Positions 18,603 through 25,979 of a stretch of DNA of 64,000 bases are shown here, piece by piece. The position numbers and the translations under genes are program-made. This DNA is from an uncultured Lachnospiraceae bacterium. Its GTDB lineage: Bacteria; Bacillota; Clostridia; Lachnospirales; Lachnospiraceae. Numbering within the stretch: position 1 is the first letter of the stretch; each line of letters opens with the position of its first letter. The DNA lies in assembly GCA_910587635.1 (NCBI GenBank), contig CAJUNB010000040.1, forward strand, positions 62,001-126,000. Reading direction: 5' to 3'. The notes below the pieces were generated by a model, which saw only the letters and a list, made by a program, of their open reading frames with translations, was not told the DNA's origin and did not search any database.

Positions 18603-19825
18603 GGATTTTAGTTCTTTGGAGAAAAGCAAGTGATAGATTAAGGAATACGATAATTGACCATGCATTTTGTTTTCAACGATACGATAAAGAGAATGAGTAT
18701 TTCTATTTTAATATTTTTAACGGCAGACGTGCAGAAGATTATGAATGGATTGAACAGGGATTATTTGATGCGGTAATTTTTCATTATTCGGCGTTATCGC
18801 TTAGAACTTCGGAGAAACACTGGGGGAATTTTCATGAACTAATGAGCAGAGTATGGCGGGATGACCCCTGTGTTAAAGTTTTTTTGCCTCAGGATGATTA
18901 TAGTTGTACTGCGAGGATCTGGGAACTTGCAAATGAAATAAAGGCAGATAAAATTTATTCTGTTATAAGAGAAGAAGATTATTCTATTATATATCCGAAA
19001 GACAAAATAGGAAATATAGATATAGAAACCGTTTTAACAGGGTATATAGAGGAGTCTTACCTCAATACAATGAGTGATAAACCTCATATTGACAGAAAAT
19101 ATGATGTTGTTTACAGGGCGCGAAAATTGCCATATGAGTATGGGAAATTAGGCCAGTTAAAATCGGAAATTGCAGATGTTTTTAAAGAAAAGCTTTCTGC
19201 TCAGAGGATGAGGATTGATATTGCCAATACAAATGATGACGGAAAAGCCATATTGGGCGATGCCTGGATTGATTTTTTGGCATCATCCCGAATGACAATT
19301 GGCTGTCTTGGGGGAAGTGGGTTTATGGACGCGGATGGTATGCTTAAAAAAAGTATAGAGCGGTATATTTTGCTGCATCCAAACGCATCTTTTGAGGAGA
19401 CCAAAACGCAGCTTTTCCCGGAGAAGGAAGATAATCTGCATGGAATGCTATCTCCCCGGATTTTTGAATGCGCTATAAACCATACCTGTCAGATACTTGT
19501 CGGCGATAATTATCATGGTATTATTGAGGCTGATAAAGATTACATTATGGTAAAGCAGGATTTCAGCAATATTGATGAGGTTATCGATAGAATGAAGGAT
19601 ATTGCTTACTGCGAAAATATTGCTGAGAATTGTTATAATAAGCTGGTTAAATCTGAACAGTATACATATAGAAAATTTGCCCAAAAAGTGTCAGATGATA
19701 TAAAAGATAGAATACGGATACCTCATAATGAAAAATATGACAGTACATATATTGAAGTGAAGTGTAGAAGCAATAACTGTAAAGCTGACAGTGAGATACA
19801 GGAATTATTATTGAGAGGCAAATAA
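18599..19825 (+). CDS. Putative glycosyltransferase, first of a tandem paralogous pair
   Basis: 408 residues with AAGGAG close to the ATG, which overlaps the preceding stop. The start MRILVLWRKASDRLRNTIIDHA and the blocks KVFLPQDDYSC, IGNIDIETVLTGY, FECAINHTCQILVG and ENIAENCY recur in the next gene. The layout, with a two-lobed protein, a late YHGIIEADKDYI stretch and a terminal helical region, is compatible with a GT-B glycosyltransferase of the glycosyl-transferase group 1 / CgeB style. No family motif is decisive. It sits just before the UDP-GlcNAc epimerase gene, so an amino-sugar transferase is a reasonable guess. Confidence 0.5.
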   Translation: MRILVLWRKASDRLRNTIIDHAFCFQRYDKENEYFYFNIFNGRRAEDYEWIEQGLFDAVIFHYSALSLRTSEKHWGNFHELMSRVWRDDPCVKVFLPQDDYSCTARIWELANEIKADKIYSVIREEDYSIIYPKDKIGNIDIETVLTGYIEESYLNTMSDKPHIDRKYDVVYRARKLPYEYGKLGQLKSEIADVFKEKLSAQRMRIDIANTNDDGKAILGDAWIDFLASSRMTIGCLGGSGFMDADGMLKKSIERYILLHPNASFEETKTQLFPEKEDNLHGMLSPRIFECAINHTCQILVGDNYHGIIEADKDYIMVKQDFSNIDEVIDRMKDIAYCENIAENCYNKLVKSEQYTYRKFAQKVSDDIKDRIRIPHNEKYDSTYIEVKCRSNNCKADSEIQELLLRGK

Positions 19826-19827
19826 AA

Positions 19828-21045
19828 ATGAGAATTCTGGTTTTTTGGAGAAGAGGTTCGATACAGCAGAGAAACACTATAATTGATCATGCTTATAGCT
19901 TTGTAAGATATGACAAAGAGAATGAATACTTTTATTTTGATACTTACAATGGCAGATACGCGGCAGACTATGCGTGGATTAAAGATGGAATGTTTGATGC
20001 TGTTATTTTTGATTATTCGGTTTTTGAAGTACGATATAATAATGCGCGTATTACTGAATTTACGGAGTTAATGAGTAATTTATGGAATGAAGTGTCTTGC
20101 GTAAAGATTGCGATAATGCAGGACGATTATTCATTAACGGAGAAAATATGGGAGTTCATTAACCGTGTCGGAATTGATAAGGTTTATACTCCAATCAGAG
20201 AGGAAGATCATCCCATTATTTATCCAAAAGAAAAAATTGGTAACATTGATATTGAAACAGTTTTGACCGGATATGTTGAAGAGTCAATTATTGATAAAAT
20301 TGAATTATTGCCACATTCCAAACGAGAGTACGATGTGGTCTACCGGGCTTCGAAACTGCCTTATAGTCATGGGAAACATGGGCAGCTTAAATATGAAATT
20401 GCAAAGTTGTTTCAAGAGAAACTTTGGAAGACGACGTTAAAAGTGGATATTGAAAATACCCTTGTACGCGATAAAGCAATACTTGGCGGGGAATGGTTTG
20501 CGTTTTTGGCTTCATCAAGATTGGCAATAGGGTGCCTTGGGGGCCGCGGGTTTATGGACAAAGATGGTATTATAGCAGACAGAGTGAGAGAATACGTGCG
20601 CTTATATCCAGATGCTTCTTTTGAAGAAACGAAGGCAAATATTTTTCCTGATATCGATGATTATCTGCACGGCGCTGTCTCCCCTCGTATTTTTGAGTGT
20701 GCCGTTACAAAAACCTGTCAGATACTTGTGGGCAATGATTATCAGGGCATTATGGAGCCGGATAAAGATTATATTATGTTAAAGGAAGATTTCAGTAATA
20801 TAGATGATGTCGTGGAAAAGATTTATGATGTTGATTATTGCGAAAATATCGCGGAAAACTGTTATTTAAAGACTGTCAAATCAGGGGCGTATTCTTATAA
20901 GGGGTTTGTGAAAATGATAATTGATGATATAAGGATGCGGGTGAAATCTCCTTGTAAATTGGAGTATGACAGTGAATATATTTTGCGAATGTGTAAGATA
21001 AATAACGATAATGTCTATCAGGAAATGCTGCAGAATAGTAAGTAA
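19828..21045 (+). CDS. Putative glycosyltransferase, second of a tandem paralogous pair
   Basis: 405 residues, two bases after its paralogue. The two align almost end to end: MRILVFWRRGSIQQRNTIIDHA, IMQDDYSLT, IGNIDIETVLTGYVEES, FECAVTKTCQILVG, ENIAENCYLK. Divergence is well beyond a recent duplication but gaps are few. The middle region around ASSRLAIGCLGGRGFMDKDG is also conserved in both. The pair probably adds two related sugars or the same sugar to different acceptors. Function is inferred from context only. Confidence 0.5.
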   Translation: MRILVFWRRGSIQQRNTIIDHAYSFVRYDKENEYFYFDTYNGRYAADYAWIKDGMFDAVIFDYSVFEVRYNNARITEFTELMSNLWNEVSCVKIAIMQDDYSLTEKIWEFINRVGIDKVYTPIREEDHPIIYPKEKIGNIDIETVLTGYVEESIIDKIELLPHSKREYDVVYRASKLPYSHGKHGQLKYEIAKLFQEKLWKTTLKVDIENTLVRDKAILGGEWFAFLASSRLAIGCLGGRGFMDKDGIIADRVREYVRLYPDASFEETKANIFPDIDDYLHGAVSPRIFECAVTKTCQILVGNDYQGIMEPDKDYIMLKEDFSNIDDVVEKIYDVDYCENIAENCYLKTVKSGAYSYKGFVKMIIDDIRMRVKSPCKLEYDSEYILRMCKINNDNVYQEMLQNSK

Positions 21046-21118
21046 GACGTACAAGTCAATGCAATAAATTGCAGCAGAATTGATTGATAAAAGGCAATAT
21101 TTTGGAGAGTTGATTGAT

Positions 21119-22204
21119 ATGAAAATTGTGACAGTAGTCGGCGCGCGGCCTCAATTTATTAAAGCAGCAGCAGTATCAAGAAAACTGCGTAAAGAAGTAC
21201 AGGAAATTTTAGTACACACGGGGCAGCATTATGATAACAATATGTCAAATGTTTTTTTTGAAGAGTTGGACATACCGAAACCTGATTATTACTTGGGGGC
21301 AGGTTCTGGGACCCATGCGAATCAAACTGCTGAAATTCTTGTCAAGACAGAAGAGATTTTGACGAAAGAAAAGCCGGATTATGTACTGGTATATGGAGAT
21401 ACCAATTCTACATTTGCGGCAGCCTTTGCCGCGTCTAAGCTGTTACTGCCTGTTATCCATATAGAAGCAGGGCTTCGTTCTTTTAATATGGAAATGCCGG
21501 AAGAGCAGAATCGTGTATTGACAGACCATATTTCTACAATATTATTCTGTCCTACAGATGCAGCTGTAGGAAATTTAAAAAGGGAAGGAATCGAGAAAAA
21601 TGTATTCCAGGTAGGGGACGTTATGTGTGACGCCGTGCTTCATTATAAGAAGAAGCTGGTAGATATGCCGGACAGTCATTTTCATAGTAAATTAGTCAAT
21701 TTATATGATTTCGACAGAAAACTGGATAAATGGTATTTGGCTACGGTACATAGGGCGGAGAATACAAAAGATATAAGTGCTTTAAGGGAAGTTTTAAATG
21801 CATTGGAGGAGCTGGAATCACCGGTAATCTTTCCTGTGCATCCTAGGATCAGGGGATTTATTGATGAGTTGTATAAGCAGTATGACTATCAGAATATATG
21901 TTTTGTAGAACCTTTGGGCTATTTGGAAATGTTATATTTTACTGACAGAGCAATTAAAATTGTCACGGATTCGGGAGGATTGCAGAAAGAAGCATATATA
22001 CTTGGGAAAAATACAATAACGCTTCGTGAGCAGACTGAGTGGGTGGAAACATTGCAAGGTAATCATAATATTTTGTGCAGAATCGAAAAAGATGCAATAT
22101 TGCGTGCCATTGCAAGATCTGATATTGCTGATTACTTTGATACACAAGTATTTGGCAATGGGGATTCGGTAGATAAGATAATTGAAATTTTAAGGGGAAG
22201 ATAA
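21119..22204 (+). CDS. wecB: UDP-N-acetylglucosamine 2-epimerase, non-hydrolysing (WecB/MnaA type)
   Basis: The start at 21119 gives 361 residues, typical for the family, with GGAG at 21104-21107. Motifs include VVGARPQFIKAA, VHTGQHYD, YGDTNST, HIEAGLRS, ATVHRAEN, PVHPR and TDSGGLQKEA, all hallmarks of the enzyme that interconverts UDP-GlcNAc and UDP-ManNAc. ManNAc is a precursor for ManNAcA or linkage units of wall polymers. Close relatives act on UDP-2,3-diacetamido sugars (WbpI), which would fit the acetyltransferase at the left edge. It joins the next gene by a TAATG overlap. Confidence 0.92.
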   Translation: MKIVTVVGARPQFIKAAAVSRKLRKEVQEILVHTGQHYDNNMSNVFFEELDIPKPDYYLGAGSGTHANQTAEILVKTEEILTKEKPDYVLVYGDTNSTFAAAFAASKLLLPVIHIEAGLRSFNMEMPEEQNRVLTDHISTILFCPTDAAVGNLKREGIEKNVFQVGDVMCDAVLHYKKKLVDMPDSHFHSKLVNLYDFDRKLDKWYLATVHRAENTKDISALREVLNALEELESPVIFPVHPRIRGFIDELYKQYDYQNICFVEPLGYLEMLYFTDRAIKIVTDSGGLQKEAYILGKNTITLREQTEWVETLQGNHNILCRIEKDAILRAIARSDIADYFDTQVFGNGDSVDKIIEILRGR

Positions 22205-23223
22205 TGGGTGGTATAAACTCGAATATGGAAAATTTTTTGAAAATGCGCAATAAAACTATCCTCTGTTTTGGAGCCGGCAGTTATTTTCGAGTCATGTACC
22301 ATGATTTTAAGGATAGAGATCCTGATTTTAAAGTAGCGGGAATTATAGACAATAATGTGGATAAGCTTGGAAAAACAATTAAGATTCTTTCAGACAGCAT
22401 ACCGGTATTTTCTGTTGACTTTGTCTGTCAACATTTCAAGCCACAAACTGTTGTTATATTTATTACGACAGCGTTTCATCAGGAAGTCATGGAGCAGCTT
22501 AAGCGAATAACATTTTTTCAGGATGTGGAGATTTATTCTTATTATGAAATAAAGAAAAATAATACGGAGGATTATACAGCTTTGGAAGTAAGTTTATCTG
22601 AGCCTGTGATTCCTAAAAAAATTCACTATTGCTGGTTCGGCGGTAAGCCTATGCCGGTCCATCTGCAAAGACAGGTTGAAAGCTGGCGTAATTTTTGCCC
22701 GGATTATGAATTTATCTGTTGGAATGAAACAAATTATGATGTATATAAGAATACATATACGGCAGATGCGTATCAGAATAAGCGGTGGGCTCATTTACCT
22801 GATTATGTTCGTTTGGATGTGGTTTATACCCATGGCGGCATATACATGGATACGGATGTAGAACTGCTGCAGTCATTAGATATTTTAAGACATAATGAGG
22901 CGTTCTGGGGGACGGAAGTTTCGGGCGGCATCAATGAAGGCTCTGGATTTGGGGCGGTGAAAGGGCATTTCCTTGTCAGGGAATTAATGAAGGTGTATGA
23001 GAGGCTGCAGGTCAGGGATCCACTTTGGCTTACTACCAGCCTGGGAAAGGAAATCGGGGTTTTTCATAAATATGGTTATATTAATAACGGTAAATTTCAG
23101 GTGCTGAACGGCGCTGCAATATATCCATATCAGGTATTGGCTCCGGTGATTAAGGAAACAGGTGAATGTATGCGAACGCCGGCCACTGTGGGGATTCATC
23201 ATTTTGAAGGTTCGTGGTGGTAA
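22204..23223 (+). CDS. GT32 glycosyltransferase (DXD type) with N-terminal Rossmann-like module
   Basis: 339 residues. Residues 15-110 form the same nucleotide-binding-like domain as in the proteins at 1975 and 15826 (TILCFGAGSY, GIIDNNVDKLG). From about residue 135 a GT32/capsular-transferase domain begins: IPKKIHYCWFGG, DYVRLDVVYTHGG and the metal/nucleotide motif YMDTDVE. The C-terminus GIHHFEGSWW is usual for this family. It is the last gene of the glycan locus, followed by the composition change. Translation starts in the TAATG overlap with the epimerase gene. Confidence 0.85.
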   Translation: MGGINSNMENFLKMRNKTILCFGAGSYFRVMYHDFKDRDPDFKVAGIIDNNVDKLGKTIKILSDSIPVFSVDFVCQHFKPQTVVIFITTAFHQEVMEQLKRITFFQDVEIYSYYEIKKNNTEDYTALEVSLSEPVIPKKIHYCWFGGKPMPVHLQRQVESWRNFCPDYEFICWNETNYDVYKNTYTADAYQNKRWAHLPDYVRLDVVYTHGGIYMDTDVELLQSLDILRHNEAFWGTEVSGGINEGSGFGAVKGHFLVRELMKVYERLQVRDPLWLTTSLGKEIGVFHKYGYINNGKFQVLNGAAIYPYQVLAPVIKETGECMRTPATVGIHHFEGSWW

Positions 23224-23415
23224 AAATTAGGCCAACAATGGAAATGATTATCGCCTCTATATGGTAACTGATGCTGGGAATGATATGGTGTATTTCAGTT
23301 CCAAAGATTTTGCAGGTAGACGTGAAACCAATCCACAGTATCTCCAATAGTGTAGAATACAGTCCTTGGAGAGGGACTATAAACACTACTACTATATAAT
23401 ACGAGGATGAAAGTA
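23224..23415. other. Intergenic boundary with a short orphan reading frame
   Basis: This gap separates the AT-rich glycan locus from more GC-rich genes. From about 23231 to 23350 an uninterrupted stretch of about 39 codons, closed by a TAG and lacking any start signal, reads like real protein (RLYMVTDAGNDMVYFSSKDF is part of it). It could be the 3' remnant of a gene lost when the locus was exchanged. I do not recognise its family. No convincing promoter or terminator is seen; a small AGTCC/GGGACT hairpin lies near 23361-23377. Confidence 0.45.
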
Positions 23416-24078
23416 ATGCAATTTGAACTTATGGCGTCCATGATGTGCGCTGATTTTGGCAATCTGGAAAAAGAGGTAAAAGATTTGGAGGCGGGAGGGA
23501 TCGATTCCTTTCACATTGATATTATGGATGGGCGGTATGTGCCCAATTTTGCCATGTCTTTAAATGATATGAAGTATATAGCGAAGGCGGCGTCCGTGCC
23601 TGTGGATGTCCATCTGATGATTGAGCATCCCAATAATAGGATCTGTACTTTTCTGAGAAATCTCAGGCCGGGCGATACTGTATATATCCACCCGGAGGCA
23701 GAGTATCATCCCTCCACTACATTACAGTTTATCATCAATGCGGGAATGATACCAGGAATCGCCATCAATCCGGGGACAAGCGTGGAAACGGTGGTGGAGA
23801 TGCTCCGTATTGTTAAAAAGGTGCTTGTTATGTCGGTCAATCCGGGAAATGCGGGACAGATGTATCTGCCCTATGTGGGGAAAAAGATCACAAAACTACT
23901 CTCTTTGAAGGAGGATATGGGCTTTGAGATCTACTGGGACGGTGCCTGCAGTGCGGACAAAATCCTGGAGTTTGCCCCCAAGGGGGTCAAAGGATTCGTA
24001 CTTGGCACTACGCTACTGTTTGGGAAGGACAAGTCCTATGGAGAGACGCTGCAAAATATTCGAGAACTGCGGTTTTAA
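23416..24078 (+). CDS. Ribulose-phosphate 3-epimerase-family protein
   Basis: The second in-frame ATG (23416) is preferred because GAGGA at 23403-23407 would overlap the first; 220 residues. The TIM-barrel metal ligands of the family are present: FHIDIMDGRYVPN (His, Asp), VDVHLMIEHP (His) and IYWDGAC (late Asp, where typical Rpe has VDGG). MSVNPGNAGQ matches the phosphate-binding loop. The product would interconvert ribulose 5-phosphate and xylulose 5-phosphate or a related ketose phosphate. Its link to TarI-like and TarJ-like genes suggests dedicated substrate supply for a CDP-polyol and not the general pentose pathway. Confidence 0.82.
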   Translation: MQFELMASMMCADFGNLEKEVKDLEAGGIDSFHIDIMDGRYVPNFAMSLNDMKYIAKAASVPVDVHLMIEHPNNRICTFLRNLRPGDTVYIHPEAEYHPSTTLQFIINAGMIPGIAINPGTSVETVVEMLRIVKKVLVMSVNPGNAGQMYLPYVGKKITKLLSLKEDMGFEIYWDGACSADKILEFAPKGVKGFVLGTTLLFGKDKSYGETLQNIRELRF

Positions 24079-24111
24079 AAATATGTATTTGGCAAACGGA
24101 GAAAAATTCTT

Positions 24112-24807
24112 ATGAACATTGCGCTGATCTTATCCGGCGGCACAGGCACCCGTCTGGGTGGTGACATTCCGAAGCAGTATATAGAAGCAGGCGGGCATCT
24201 GATCATTTCCTACTGTATCGCCTGTCTGTCCATGCACGAAGGGATAGACAGGATACAGATCGTTGCGGAGCCTGTATGGCAGGAGCGGATTCTGGCCTGC
24301 CTGGATGAGGAAAGAGCCAGGGAACGGTTCAAAGGGAAGTTCAGCGGATTTTCTCTGCCGGGGCAGACGCGGCAGCTTTCTATTTTAAGCGGACTGGAAG
24401 ACATCATAGAGTATGCGGATGAGGAGGACTGTGTCCTCATCCATGATGCGGCGCGGCCTCTGTTGACAGAGACGCTGATTTCCGACTGTCTGGATGCCAT
24501 TGATGGTCACGACGGTGTACTTCCCACATTGCCTATGAAGGATACGGTATATTTAAGCAAAGACGGAGAGAGGATATCCGCTCTTCTTGACAGGAAAGAG
24601 ATTTTTGCCGGACAGGCACCGGAATTATTCAGAATTGGCCCTTATCTGGATGCGAATCGCAAACTGCTGCCGAATCGGATACTGGAAATCAACGGTTCTA
24701 CGGAACCCGCTGTTCTGTCGGGAATGGATATTGTGATGATTCCCGGTGATGAGAACAATTTTAAAATTACCACAAGGGCGGATTTAGAACGGTTTCGGGG
24801 AAAGTGA
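24112..24807 (+). CDS. IspD/TarI-like cytidylyltransferase
   Basis: 231 residues with GGAG about ten bases upstream of the ATG. LILSGGTGTRLGGDIPKQY is the CTP-binding signature of the IspD/TarI family, and LIHDAARPLLT the second conserved block. IspD makes CDP-methylerythritol; TarI makes CDP-ribitol. The neighbouring ketose-phosphate epimerase and polyol dehydrogenase genes favour the TarI-type reaction, transferring CMP to ribitol 5-phosphate or a similar polyol phosphate. A true IspD role cannot be ruled out without knowing whether the genome has another ispD. Confidence 0.8.
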   Translation: MNIALILSGGTGTRLGGDIPKQYIEAGGHLIISYCIACLSMHEGIDRIQIVAEPVWQERILACLDEERARERFKGKFSGFSLPGQTRQLSILSGLEDIIEYADEEDCVLIHDAARPLLTETLISDCLDAIDGHDGVLPTLPMKDTVYLSKDGERISALLDRKEIFAGQAPELFRIGPYLDANRKLLPNRILEINGSTEPAVLSGMDIVMIPGDENNFKITTRADLERFRGK

Positions 24808-24853
24808 TGAGGATCCCTTTTTTTCTGAAGGTAATATAAGGAGATGACAGCAG

Positions 24854-25966
24854 ATGAAAGCATGGGCTTTACACGATATAGGAAATATTCGTCTGGAAGA
24901 TATAGAAAAACCGGAGGTCGGTACCGGTGAAGTATTGGTGGCCGTGAAGGCAGCGGGCATCTGCGGTTCTGATATTCCCCGGATTTACAAGACGGGAGCC
25001 TACTCTCATCCGTTGATACCCGGGCATGAATTTTCAGGTATTGTGACAGAGATCGGAGCAGGCGTGGAAGACAGATGGCTGGGGAAACGGGTGGGCATTT
25101 TCCCGCTGATACCCTGCCGGACATGTGTACCCTGTCAGAGGAAACAATACGAAATGTGCAGACAGTACGGGTATCTCGGCTCCCGCAGAGACGGTGGATT
25201 TGCAGAGCTTACGGCAGTACCGGTAGGAAATCTGATCGAACTGCCGGACACGGTATCCTTTGAGGAAGCGGCTATGCTGGAGCCTATGGCTGTGGCAGTC
25301 CATGCAATGAGACGGATTTCACCGAAAAGCTCGGATACGGTGACTGTATGCGGTCTTGGTACGATCGGTCTGCTGCTTCTTATGTTTTTGCGGGAGGCAG
25401 GGATTGAAAATATTTTGGCAGTCGGTAATAAGACATTTCAGAAAAGGATGGTATTGGAGGCAGGACTGTCAGCGGATAATTTCTGTAACAGCAAAGAGAC
25501 GGATGTGGATACATGGCTGATGGAGCGGACTGGGGGGAAAGGGACGGACATATTTTTTGAATGTGTCGGAACAGATCGCACACTGACATATGCTATTGCC
25601 AATACTGCCCCTGCCGGGAGAGTTATGCTTGTAGGCAACCCGGCTTCGAATATGACGTTAGAGAAAACAGTATACTGGAAGATATTGCGCAATCAGCTTA
25701 CAGTCATGGGAACATGGAATTCTTCCTTTACTTTTGATGCACAGGCAAAAAGCGCCCGCTTCAGGAGATCGGGAGAAGACCGAAGAGAGATCGATGTGCC
25801 TGTGGATGACTGGCGTTATGTTCTGGAGAGACTTGGTGAAGGGAAGATAAGGCCAGAATGCCTCATTTCCCATCGGTATACACTGGAAGAACTGGAGCAG
25901 GGATTTCACATCATGCGGGATAAGACACAGAACTATGGGAAGGTCATGATGTGCATGGAGGAGTAA
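24854..25966 (+). CDS. Zinc-dependent polyol(-phosphate) dehydrogenase, TarJ-like
   Basis: 370 residues. It is a medium-chain dehydrogenase: catalytic zinc site GICGSD and PGHEFSG, structural zinc cysteines in CRTCVPCQRKQYEMC, and the NAD(P) loop VCGLGTIGLL. TarJ reduces ribulose 5-phosphate to ribitol 5-phosphate with NADPH; relatives are sorbitol and galactitol-phosphate dehydrogenases. The order epimerase-cytidylyltransferase-dehydrogenase supports a pathway ending in CDP-ribitol or a stereoisomer. It ends 13 bp from the convergent rqcH gene. Confidence 0.8.
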   Translation: MKAWALHDIGNIRLEDIEKPEVGTGEVLVAVKAAGICGSDIPRIYKTGAYSHPLIPGHEFSGIVTEIGAGVEDRWLGKRVGIFPLIPCRTCVPCQRKQYEMCRQYGYLGSRRDGGFAELTAVPVGNLIELPDTVSFEEAAMLEPMAVAVHAMRRISPKSSDTVTVCGLGTIGLLLLMFLREAGIENILAVGNKTFQKRMVLEAGLSADNFCNSKETDVDTWLMERTGGKGTDIFFECVGTDRTLTYAIANTAPAGRVMLVGNPASNMTLEKTVYWKILRNQLTVMGTWNSSFTFDAQAKSARFRRSGEDRREIDVPVDDWRYVLERLGEGKIRPECLISHRYTLEELEQGFHIMRDKTQNYGKVMMCMEE

Positions 25967-25979
25967 AATGTCTCTGGTT

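Larger units (their letters stand above)
1..23223 (+). other. Surface-glycan / glycosylation gene locus
   Basis: About 21 genes run on one strand with overlaps or gaps of mostly under 60 bp. Almost all are sugar-nucleotide, sugar-modifying or glycosyltransferase genes. Base composition is clearly more AT-rich than in the genes after 23.4 kb, which suggests a variable or horizontally exchanged locus. Several functions come in pairs: amidotransferases, formyltransferases, radical SAM enzymes, deacetylase-like proteins and C4-epimerase-like proteins. No Wzx, Wzy, ABC exporter or priming transferase is present in the visible part. Whether the product is a capsule, a wall polymer or a glycan for a protein such as flagellin cannot be decided from the window. 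Confidence 0.85.
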
